IMG/VR virus record: IMGVR_UViG_3300023178_002828
Coordinates: 1-35,313 of that record
Reading direction: 5' to 3' (one strand)
Length of the DNA: 35,313 nucleotides
Origin: a virus
The notes under the pieces were generated by a model. That model was not told the origin of the DNA. It did no database searches and saw only the letters and a program-made list of their open reading frames with translations. This document shows, in pieces, positions 23,766 through 30,299 of this stretch (position 1 is the stretch's first letter; each line of letters opens with the position of its first letter). The position numbers and the translations under genes are program-made.

Positions 23766-25037
23766 ATGGCATTTAAATCAAACGATAGAACATTCGAAAA
23801 AGTATATGGTATCTTTGATAAAAGAGATTACTTCAACGCTCAAGGTTTAGCAAAAACTCAAATTGGAAACTTTGAAAGAGCATTACAAAGAAATGATAAA
23901 GGTGCTCAACAAATCTTAGATAAATTCAAAGGTGATATGGGTAAGGCAAAAGATTATATTACTCAAGTTATCACAGATAGAAGAAAAGAACAAGCATTTA
24001 ACGATTATAAAGCATTCAAAGTAGCAGTTGATTCAATCCAAAAAGGAAAACCTCAATATGGTGCAGTTGATTTAGTAAAATCAAGAATCCATAATTCATC
24101 ACAGAAATATACAATCGCTCTTTATAGTGCACTTCGTAATAAAAAATTTACTAAGTGGAAAGATGTACACAATGATGTAGATTCTTTAATCGGTGAATCA
24201 GTAAACGAAGGACAAAAAAGATACAATCAAAAAGATGGTGTTGGTAAATCAAAATATGTAATTTCTTACCACGATGGTAAAAAGAAACATAAAGATGGTA
24301 GTGATTTCTTTGATATCCAAATTTTCAGAAACAAAAAAGATTTAGCAAAGTTTGTAAATACATTACACAAAGGCGGGTACAAATATGGATTCGATGAATC
24401 AGTAAACGAAGAATCATATAAAGTTGCAGGTAGACCTGTTACCTTAATAAAAGGTAAAAAGTCTAATGGAACTGATTGGAAAGTAAAATTCCAAAATGGT
24501 AAAGAAACTTCATTAGGAGATGTATTATCATTAATTAAACCATTTCCAAAAGGTATTAAAGAATCAGTAAACGAAGGAAAATTCAAACCATCACAAGTTC
24601 GTTCAGCAATCTCAAAAGTTAAAAAAGGACTAATGAGAAAGTGGAAACAAAAAGGTGGATACGAAAACTTCGGACAAAAAGAACTTCGTCAATTACAAAA
24701 CAAGTTTGATTACAATGCATATGGAGATAAAGATGAAAGAGAAATTTCACATATGTTAGATGCATTTGATAATTGGGCTATGAACTACGATGGTAATATG
24801 AGAGAAAATATTAACGAATCTAAAACGAAAGAAAGTAAAGTAATTCAGAAAATACACACATACACAAAAACTGAAAAAAAGTTTTATGATGAACTTGCAA
24901 AACATGAAGTAAGAATCGGTCAAAGAGATTACGCTAAATTTATTATTAACGCACTAAGAGGATTTGGTATCAATCCAAGAGAATTCAAAAGAATACCCGA
25001 TGCCGAAGAAAAACTCTATCAAATAGTATCAAAATAA
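23766..25037 (+). CDS. Multi-module cargo-like protein with four repeat-type protease sites
   Basis: The 423-residue protein has RBS GGAG with a 5-base spacer. It is the clearest string of modules: an N-terminal helical domain (1-142), GESVNE/G, a beta-rich domain of about 65 residues (KYVISYHDGKKKHKDGSDFF...), DESVNE/E, a small GRPVTLIKGKKSNGTDWKV domain that looks like a KOW or SH3-type barrel, KESVNE/G, a Lys-rich helical domain, then RENINE/S and a final helical module. Three of the boundaries carry the exact 16-bp DNA repeat (24195, 24396, 24561). If cut by the gp21 homologue, it would yield five small proteins inside the capsid. Unlike its neighbours it lacks the LxxLLxE leader. Confidence 0.58.
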   Translation: MAFKSNDRTFEKVYGIFDKRDYFNAQGLAKTQIGNFERALQRNDKGAQQILDKFKGDMGKAKDYITQVITDRRKEQAFNDYKAFKVAVDSIQKGKPQYGAVDLVKSRIHNSSQKYTIALYSALRNKKFTKWKDVHNDVDSLIGESVNEGQKRYNQKDGVGKSKYVISYHDGKKKHKDGSDFFDIQIFRNKKDLAKFVNTLHKGGYKYGFDESVNEESYKVAGRPVTLIKGKKSNGTDWKVKFQNGKETSLGDVLSLIKPFPKGIKESVNEGKFKPSQVRSAISKVKKGLMRKWKQKGGYENFGQKELRQLQNKFDYNAYGDKDEREISHMLDAFDNWAMNYDGNMRENINESKTKESKVIQKIHTYTKTEKKFYDELAKHEVRIGQRDYAKFIINALRGFGINPREFKRIPDAEEKLYQIVSK

Positions 25038-25047
25038 AGGAAAAGCT

Positions 25048-26433
25048 ATGAGACTAAGAGATTTATTACCAGAACAAGAAACATTTACGGCTACTAACAA
25101 AAAGAGCGGAAAAACTTCAGTATTCAAATCTAAAGATGCAAGAGATAATGCAATCAAAGCAGGAACTCACGAACCTATTGAAAAGAAAGGTGATGAAAAA
25201 TCTGATAAACAGAAATCGCCTGGTAAAGTAAGTGGGAAAGATATGTTTCAACATTCTCCTGATATCAAAAAAGATAAAGAAGAACCTAAAAAAGATAATC
25301 AAGAAGATTGGGATGGGAAAACACTTCCAAAAACTCCAGCTTTTAGTGGTGATAGAGAAACTGGTTATTTGAGTGATATAACTAATACCATGGATATGTA
25401 CAAAAGTGGTAAAGTGAATAGTAGTCCGGAAGCAAGAGATAAATATTTTAAAGAATTGGAGAATGAGGTTATTTGGTCGTTTGAGAATTTCATACATGAC
25501 GCAGGATATAAAAAATCTGATGTTGACGTAGATTCACTTCGAAAAAAAGTTGATGAATTATATAAAAATGTAATGGGTGATGAAGAATATACTGAAGATA
25601 CAATGGGTACAAAAATCACACCTGCTCAGAACCAAGAAATTCAAAATGAAATAGGTAGAATAGCTAAAGAAATTTCGCAAAAAATTGACAACCCAACAGA
25701 ACATACTCGAAAAGAGTGGGATAGAAATATGCCAAAAAACTCTGATATGTTTGGTGAGGGTGATAATCAAATAGATTTCGACCAAAAAGAGTTCAACGAT
25801 GGAGAAATTTGGTATCAACAATCTGCAGAAGATATTAATAAAGAAGGAAGTTATGATAATTTTATAGGAACTACTCAGAGGGTCTACGATGAAATGAGAG
25901 ATTGGCTTCGTTCCAATACAAATCTCGATAGAGAAGAAGTATCCGATATGCTGTCAGGCCTTTATGGGAAAACTTTGAAAATGCAAAAAGACGCAGAAAG
26001 ATTTGATAAACTTTCAGCCTTTCATAAGAGAGAAGTTGAAGATGAAGTAGGTCATTTAGCTAATTTAATTGGAAAAAAGTACAAACAACCAAAACCTGAA
26101 CCAAAACCTGAACCAAAACCTGAACCAAAATCAGAACCAAAATCAGAACCAAGAACTGAACCAAGACCTGAACCAAAACCTGAACCATCGCCAGAAGAAA
26201 AGGCTAGAAAAGAATTAAGTGGTGCAACTGCTTTAGGATTTAGTGATATTGAAAAATTAGGTTCTAAAGCTGCTAGTGATATTGATATGGCAGTTAGAAG
26301 AGACCCTAATTATACTCGTGGTAGTAGACCTGGTGATGATGATAGATTAAGAGCTAAAAAAGCAAAAGAATTAGGATATATAGATGAAGTTAAATCAATG
26401 AAACTAATAGATTTATTACCTAATTTAAAATAA
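25048..26433 (+). CDS. Modular cargo-like protein with FKSK module and PKPE repeat linker
   Basis: The 461-residue protein starts with MRLRDLLPEQE, a leader of the cargo type. It then carries the FTATNK...TSVFKSKDARDNAIKAGTHE module (about 12-42) shared with 21605-23032. A helical, acidic middle follows, then a Pro/Glu repeat linker encoded by eight 12-bp units (26089-26184), and a final small helical domain. The last residues, MKLIDLLPNLK, nearly repeat the gene's own leader, with close DNA identity. This looks like a relic of a joined gene or of recombination at leader sequences. Function unknown. Confidence 0.52.
   Translation: MRLRDLLPEQETFTATNKKSGKTSVFKSKDARDNAIKAGTHEPIEKKGDEKSDKQKSPGKVSGKDMFQHSPDIKKDKEEPKKDNQEDWDGKTLPKTPAFSGDRETGYLSDITNTMDMYKSGKVNSSPEARDKYFKELENEVIWSFENFIHDAGYKKSDVDVDSLRKKVDELYKNVMGDEEYTEDTMGTKITPAQNQEIQNEIGRIAKEISQKIDNPTEHTRKEWDRNMPKNSDMFGEGDNQIDFDQKEFNDGEIWYQQSAEDINKEGSYDNFIGTTQRVYDEMRDWLRSNTNLDREEVSDMLSGLYGKTLKMQKDAERFDKLSAFHKREVEDEVGHLANLIGKKYKQPKPEPKPEPKPEPKSEPKSEPRTEPRPEPKPEPSPEEKARKELSGATALGFSDIEKLGSKAASDIDMAVRRDPNYTRGSRPGDDDRLRAKKAKELGYIDEVKSMKLIDLLPNLK
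26089..26184 (+). repeat. Eight tandem 12-bp units (consensus CCAAAACCTGAA) coding a PKPE-type linker
   Basis: Units start at 26089, 26101, 26113, 26125, 26137, 26149, 26161 and 26173. Some carry TCAGAA or AGAACTGAA variants. They encode alternating Pro-(Lys/Arg)-(Pro/Ser/Thr)-Glu, an extended flexible linker. Copy number may vary between related phages. Confidence 0.9.
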
Positions 26434-26801
26434 TGCAACTCCAACAACTATTTAACGAAATCATAGAAGAAAACAGATGTATCCATTGTGGAAACATTGT
26501 TAACGAAGATTTGCGTAATTGGTTCAAATCAAAGTGGGTTAATATTGGTAAGAAAGATAAAAGTGGAAAACACCCACCATGTGGAACAAGTGGTGATAAG
26601 AGTGGATATGCTAAATGTGTTCCAGCTGCAAAAGCAAAAACTATGAGTAAAAAAGAAAAAGAATCTGCAACTCGTAGAAAAAGAGCGGCTCAAAACAAAG
26701 CAGGTAGAGGTGGAGTTAATTCACCAGGACAAGGTAAAAAACCTATAAATGTATCTACACATACAAAAGGAAGAAAATCAGGAACTGGAAAAGGTTCTTA
26801 A
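26433..26801 (+). CDS. Small basic cargo-like virion protein with leader and IVNE/D site
   Basis: The 122-residue protein begins MQLQQLFNEIIEEN, then has a CxxC pair (RCIHCGN) and IVNE/D at about residues 22-25, followed at once by DLRNWFKSKWVNIGKKDK. This body (KWVNIGKK...GKHPPCG, GYAKCVPAAKAKTMS, KESATRRKRAAQNKAG) is a module I associate with small conserved proteins of T4-like and other large phages. The tail is very basic with Gly and Ser. The predicted leader would remove the CxxC pair upon cleavage. DNA binding inside the capsid would suit its charge; the actual role is unknown. It starts one base before the upstream stop ends. Confidence 0.55.
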   Translation: MQLQQLFNEIIEENRCIHCGNIVNEDLRNWFKSKWVNIGKKDKSGKHPPCGTSGDKSGYAKCVPAAKAKTMSKKEKESATRRKRAAQNKAGRGGVNSPGQGKKPINVSTHTKGRKSGTGKGS

Positions 26802-26803
26802 TA

Positions 26804-26815
26804 TATACTTATATA
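26804..26815 (+). promoter_or_regulatory. Variant late-promoter-like element TATACTTATATA
   Basis: Matches the recurrent 12-mer except for C at position 5. It lies in the 42-base gap between the cargo genes and the bS21-like gene, 28 bases before the ATG at 26844. It may give weaker or separately timed expression. Confidence 0.4.
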
Positions 26816-26843
26816 AAACATTGTTACAATTAAATAAAGGAGA

Positions 26844-27149
26844 ATGAGTAAAAACAAAACATTGGTATCTGTTAAAGTATTTAAAGGAGATATTAACAGA
26901 GCATTAAAAAAATTCAAAAGAGGTGTAATAGAATCAAATCATCTACAAGAACTACGAGATAGAAAAACTTACACAAAACCCAAAACAATTCGTAGAAAAC
27001 AAAAACAACAGGCAATTAGAGAACAACAAAAACTAACTATTTTAGAAAAAATAGAAAATGGTGATAGTAAAGCTATGATGTTTTTTAGAAAAAAGAAAAG
27101 AAAAAAATCCAATAAACCACAAAATAAAAATAAATCTACTCAAAAATAA
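26844..27149 (+). CDS. rpsU-like: Phage-encoded ribosomal protein bS21 homologue
   Basis: The 101-residue protein shows the bS21 pattern in its first 60 residues: VSVKVFKGDINRALKKFKR, then a LQELRDRKTYTKP segment, then a basic helix (RRKQKQQAIREQQK). This aligns with E. coli bS21 features (ALRRFKR, R.REFYEKP, long basic helix). bS21 sits at the 30S platform near the anti-Shine-Dalgarno end of 16S rRNA and affects initiation. The extra C-terminal 30-40 residues, almost all Lys/Arg/Asn, are longer than typical. The GGAG at 26839-26842 is only one base from the ATG, unusually close for efficient initiation. Phage bS21 homologues are known in other large and marine phages. Position just before scaffold and capsid genes suggests late expression. 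Confidence 0.8.
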   Translation: MSKNKTLVSVKVFKGDINRALKKFKRGVIESNHLQELRDRKTYTKPKTIRRKQKQQAIREQQKLTILEKIENGDSKAMMFFRKKKRKKSNKPQNKNKSTQK

Positions 27150-27167
27150 CCTTTTTGTTATAGATTG

Positions 27168-27179
27168 TATATTTATATA
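27168..27179 (+). promoter_or_regulatory. Late-promoter-like element TATATTTATATA before the scaffold/capsid unit
   Basis: An exact copy of the recurrent 12-mer, but 145 bases before the ATG at 27325, far more than the 17-38 bases at the other sites. It would drive the gp22 and gp23 genes up to the terminator at 30197. Confidence 0.55.
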
Positions 27180-27324
27180 CTGAATAACCCACCTAATGTG
27201 GGTTTTATACTTAGGTTAATGAATACCCACGATTCTTATGTGAGGTGACCAAAAAAACCTTTACAAACTAATCTTATTGAAAATCCCTTAATATTTTCAC
27301 GAAACAAAACGAAAGGTAACTATT
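27180..27324 (+). promoter_or_regulatory. Long structured leader before the scaffold gene
   Basis: The 145-base leader begins with a 7-bp hairpin: AACCCAC 27186-27192, loop CTAAT, GTGGGTT 27198-27204. Competing pairings exist: GTGGGT 27198-27203 with ACCCAC 27225-27230, and ACCTAA 27191-27196 with TTAGGT 27211-27216. Two tiny ORFs overlap the stem (ATG 27196 to TAA, 7 codons; ATG 27218 to TGA, 9 codons). This may be an attenuator, an mRNA-stabilising 5' hairpin, or a protein-binding operator. I see no known riboswitch signature. The scaffold RBS (AAGG 27312-27315) is outside the structure. Confidence 0.4.
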
Positions 27325-28497
27325 ATGGCAAATTCAAATTTGTTAAAAGAAGCTATCGCTGATGCAAAAGCTGTTCGTGAAACTGCAATTGCTAATGCCA
27401 AAATCGCTTTAGAAGAAGCTTTCACTCCAAGATTACAATCAATCTTATCTCAAAAACTTCAACAAGAAATTGAAGAAGGTGAGGATGAGGATGAAGTAAA
27501 CGAAGAGTACTCAGATGGTGCTGAAGCACCTGATGCTGATGCTTCTGATATAGGCGATGGAGACAATAAGCAACCTGCGGATGGTGCAAACTCTTCATCA
27601 GACTTAGCTCAAGGAAATCCTGATACGGATGTAGAAACTTCAGAAGTAGGGTCAGAAGATGACAATACTGAAAAAGTATCTGTTTCTGAATCAGAAGAAG
27701 AAGGTGATGATGAATCTATCGAAGAAGGCGAATATAACGCTGACGGAGAAGAAGAAGTTGTTGCTGAAGAAGAAGGCGAAGAAGATGACTTAGACCTTGA
27801 ATCAATCATTAGAGAACTTGAAGAAGAATTAGCTGAAGATTCTCACGAAGAAGAAGAAGCTGAAGTTGAAGAAGAACTTGATGATGAGGAAAAAGGTGAA
27901 GTTGAAGATATCGCTGATGACGCTGTTGATTCTCACGAAGAGGAAAAACACGAAGAAGGATATGGACACTCTGAAGAAGAGGAAGAAGTATCAGACGAAG
28001 AAGATTTGGATGAAGAAATCGACCTTAACGAAATCCTAAGAGAAATGGGATATGGCGAAGAGGAAGAGGACGAAGTATCTGAAGGTGAAGATGAAGAAGA
28101 AGGTAACGAACTTGATGAGGTTAAAGCTGAATTGGAAGAGGCAATGTCTACTATCAAAGAACTTAAATCTACTATCAACGAAGTTAACTTGTTAAACGCT
28201 AAACTTCTTTACACAAACAAACTATTCCGTTCTTATGACTTGACTAACGAACAAAAAATGAAAGTTGTTGAGACATTAGACAGAACAGGTAACGTAAGAG
28301 AAGTAAAATTGGTATTCAGTACTTTAGCTGAATCATTCAAATTTACTGGTACTACGAAAAAACAAAAACAATCTGCAAAAATTAATGAATCATTCGCATC
28401 TAAACCAGTTGCATCAACTGCTCCTAAAAAGGAAGTAATTGCTGAATCAACTAATGTGATGGCTGATAGATTCAAGAAACTTGCAAACATTCGCTAA
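27325..28497 (+). CDS. Prohead scaffold/core protein (gp22-like)
   Basis: The 390-residue protein lies directly upstream of the capsid gene, as T4 gp22 does. The first 50 residues are helical (NSNLLKEAIADAKAVRETA, ALEEAFTPRLQSILSQKL). Residues of about 50-275 are extremely Glu/Asp-rich. The C-terminal 110 residues hold a coiled-coil (ELKSTINEVNLLNAKLLYTN), then a segment ending in NVREVKLVFSTLAES that fits gp22-like proteins of marine T4-like phages. Possible protease sites include IEE/G, TINE/V, KINE/S and IAE/S. It should form the inner core on which gp23 assembles and then be degraded. The very large acidic insert is longer than in T4 gp22 (about 270 residues), perhaps mimicking DNA charge or filling a core crowded with basic cargo. 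Confidence 0.88.
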   Translation: MANSNLLKEAIADAKAVRETAIANAKIALEEAFTPRLQSILSQKLQQEIEEGEDEDEVNEEYSDGAEAPDADASDIGDGDNKQPADGANSSSDLAQGNPDTDVETSEVGSEDDNTEKVSVSESEEEGDDESIEEGEYNADGEEEVVAEEEGEEDDLDLESIIRELEEELAEDSHEEEEAEVEEELDDEEKGEVEDIADDAVDSHEEEKHEEGYGHSEEEEEVSDEEDLDEEIDLNEILREMGYGEEEEDEVSEGEDEEEGNELDEVKAELEEAMSTIKELKSTINEVNLLNAKLLYTNKLFRSYDLTNEQKMKVVETLDRTGNVREVKLVFSTLAESFKFTGTTKKQKQSAKINESFASKPVASTAPKKEVIAESTNVMADRFKKLANIR

Positions 28498-28525
28498 TTA
28501 ACAAAATTATTAAGGAGATAAAAAA

Positions 28526-30151
28526 ATGGCAAATTTTGATTTATCTAAACTTATGGAAGGAAAGAACCCAACTCAAGTTATGCTTGCTGAGACAAGAGAA
28601 CTTAAGGGAAAATGGGAACAAACTGGACTTCTTGAAGGTTTAGAAGAAAGAGAACAATCACAGATTTCTGTATTGTTAGAAAACCAAGCAAAACAATTGC
28701 TTGATGAAGCTACTTCGACTGGTACATCAGCAGGTAGTGAAGAGTGGAGTGGTGTAGCCCTTCCACTTGTAAGAAGAATCTTCGGTGAAATCGCATCGAA
28801 AGAATTCGTTAGTGTACAACCAATGAACTTACCTTCAGGTCTTATTTTCTATTTAGACTTTAAGTATGGTTCAACAAACAACGGTAAATCTACTGGAGCA
28901 GCTGGTTCACTATTTGGTGGTGCTGGTGGTGCTACTATCGATGCTGGATTTGGTCAAACAAGAACAGCTGAGAACGGTCTTTATGGAGACGGTCAGTATG
29001 GTTATACTGTAAACGAAGCAAACGTTGCAGGTGCATCTGTTGCATCTTGGGATTCAGCTTCTTTAGCTGATGTATCTTATGATTCATCTTTATCAGCTTC
29101 AATCGCGGCTGGTGAGTTAGCTAAAGTAACTGTTGCTTTATCAGCTTTATCTGGATACGATGGTGATGCAGTAAGAAGTTTTAGAATCGCTGATTCTGTA
29201 ATTGCTGATTACTATCCAGCACATTCATCTGAAGATGGAACTAACGTAACATTTATCGTTAAGGCAAATGGTGCAGCTAACCCATCTACAATTGATAATA
29301 TCTATTATGCTAAAGAACCAACTGATATCACAAGAGGTGATTTCGAAGCAACTGGTTCTGCATTAGGTTCTGATTCATCTGATTCAGGATTTGATATTTC
29401 TATTCCAGAAGTTGACCTTGAGTTGAAATCTGAAGCAATCGTTGCTAAGACAAGAAAACTTAAGGCTGTATGGACACCTGAACTTGCTCAAGACTTAAAT
29501 GCTTACCACTCAATTGATGCAGAAGCTGAATTAACTTCTATGTTATCTGAGTACATCTCATTAGAGATTGACTTAGAAATCTTAGATATGTTAAAATCTA
29601 ATGCATTAACTACTGAGTACTGGTCAGTAACTTTAGGTGAAGAGTATGATTCAATTGCTCAAACTTGGTTAGCAGGTTCTAACTCAGCTGCTTATACTAA
29701 GAACTCTTGGTTCCAGACTTTAGGTGCTAAACTTAACAAAGTTTCGAACAAGATTCACCAATTAACATTAAGAGGTGGAGCTAACTTCGTTGTTGCTTCT
29801 CCTGATGTATGTACAATTTTAGAATCAATCCCAGGATTTACAGTTTCTGCTGATAAAGATGCTTCATCTTTCGCAGCTGGTGTAACTACTGTTGGTTCTA
29901 TTGCTAACAGATATACTGTTTACAAAAACCCTTATATGACTTCTAACGAAATCTTATTAGGATTTAAAGGAAGCAACTTCCTTGAAACAGGAGCTGTATA
30001 TGCACCGTATGTACCATTAATCATGACACCTCTTGTATATGACCCAACTAACTTTACACCAAGAAGAGGTGTAATGACTAGATATGCTAAGAAAATGGTA
30101 AGACCAGAATTCTATGGTAAAATCTATGTTAAAGATTTATCTAACCTATAA
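28526..30151 (+). CDS. Major capsid protein (gp23-like, HK97 fold)
   Basis: The 541-residue protein has a strong RBS (AAGGAG) and the T4 gp23 pattern: a helical N-terminal delta-like region (NPTQVMLAETRELKGKWEQTG), then LLDE/A at residues 58-62 (Glu61/Ala62), very close to T4's Glu65/Ala66 cut. EWSGVALPLVRRIFGEI, then FVSVQPMNLPSGLIFYLDFKYG, and a C-terminal APYVPLIMTPLVYDP...RRGVMTRYAKKMVRPEFYGKI block are all typical. A Gly/Ala/Ser-rich insert (about 130-280) probably forms a surface insertion domain. It includes a TVNEA stretch near 29008-29022 that resembles the cargo protease site. Codon use is richer in GCT/TCT/GGT and C-ending codons than the sugar genes, consistent with high expression. 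Confidence 0.95.
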   Translation: MANFDLSKLMEGKNPTQVMLAETRELKGKWEQTGLLEGLEEREQSQISVLLENQAKQLLDEATSTGTSAGSEEWSGVALPLVRRIFGEIASKEFVSVQPMNLPSGLIFYLDFKYGSTNNGKSTGAAGSLFGGAGGATIDAGFGQTRTAENGLYGDGQYGYTVNEANVAGASVASWDSASLADVSYDSSLSASIAAGELAKVTVALSALSGYDGDAVRSFRIADSVIADYYPAHSSEDGTNVTFIVKANGAANPSTIDNIYYAKEPTDITRGDFEATGSALGSDSSDSGFDISIPEVDLELKSEAIVAKTRKLKAVWTPELAQDLNAYHSIDAEAELTSMLSEYISLEIDLEILDMLKSNALTTEYWSVTLGEEYDSIAQTWLAGSNSAAYTKNSWFQTLGAKLNKVSNKIHQLTLRGGANFVVASPDVCTILESIPGFTVSADKDASSFAAGVTTVGSIANRYTVYKNPYMTSNEILLGFKGSNFLETGAVYAPYVPLIMTPLVYDPTNFTPRRGVMTRYAKKMVRPEFYGKIYVKDLSNL

Positions 30152-30196
30152 TTGATAAATTTTAGTTAACGGTCATTACTTAGTGATGATAAAATT

Positions 30197-30229
30197 AGAG
30201 GGATTCCGAAAGGTTTCCCTCTTTTTTTT
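30197..30229 (+). terminator. Strong rho-independent terminator after the capsid gene
   Basis: AGAGGGA (30197-30203) pairs with TCCCTCT (30216-30222). An inner CC/GG pair closes a GAAA tetraloop, with a TT/TT internal loop between. A run of eight T (30222-30229) follows. A second hairpin precedes it: TCATTAC 30173-30179 with GTGATGA 30183-30189, loop TTA. Placement directly after the capsid gene and before a new promoter-like element fits. Confidence 0.9.
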
Positions 30230-30256
30230 ATATTATACTCTCCTTTTTAATTAATT

Positions 30257-30268
30257 TATATTTATAGT
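30257..30268 (+). promoter_or_regulatory. Late-promoter-like element TATATTTATAGT
   Basis: Ten of 12 bases match the recurrent element, placed after the terminator and 31 bases before the ATG at 30300. It probably drives the neck and tail genes. Confidence 0.5.
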
Positions 30269-30299
30269 AGTATAATTGTATAACTAAGGGAGAAAATAT

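Larger units (their letters stand above)
19636..24576 (+). repeat. Dispersed exact 16-bp repeat GAATCAGTAAACGAAG coding ESVNE(G/A/E)
   Basis: Six exact copies on the + strand at 19636-19651, 20235-20250, 20466-20481, 24195-24210, 24396-24411 and 24561-24576. A one-mismatch copy lies at 20481-20496. All are in the same codon phase and encode Glu-Ser-Val-Asn-Glu at module boundaries of three different cargo genes. Shorter GTAAACGAAG matches encode VNE in the protease, scaffold and capsid genes. Conservation at DNA level, not only protein level, points to recombination or recent module duplication. Confidence 0.92.

Noticed and set aside
19636-24576. Possible CRISPR array from the 16-bp repeats
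   Set aside because: Spacing is irregular (hundreds to thousands of bases), all copies are in coding phase, and no cas genes are present.
27609-28178. Long minus-strand Ser-rich ORFs opposite the scaffold gene
   Set aside because: They mirror the Glu/Asp-rich codons (GAA/GAT read backwards as TTC/ATC and shifted to TCT/TCA), have no RBS, and vanish outside the acidic region.
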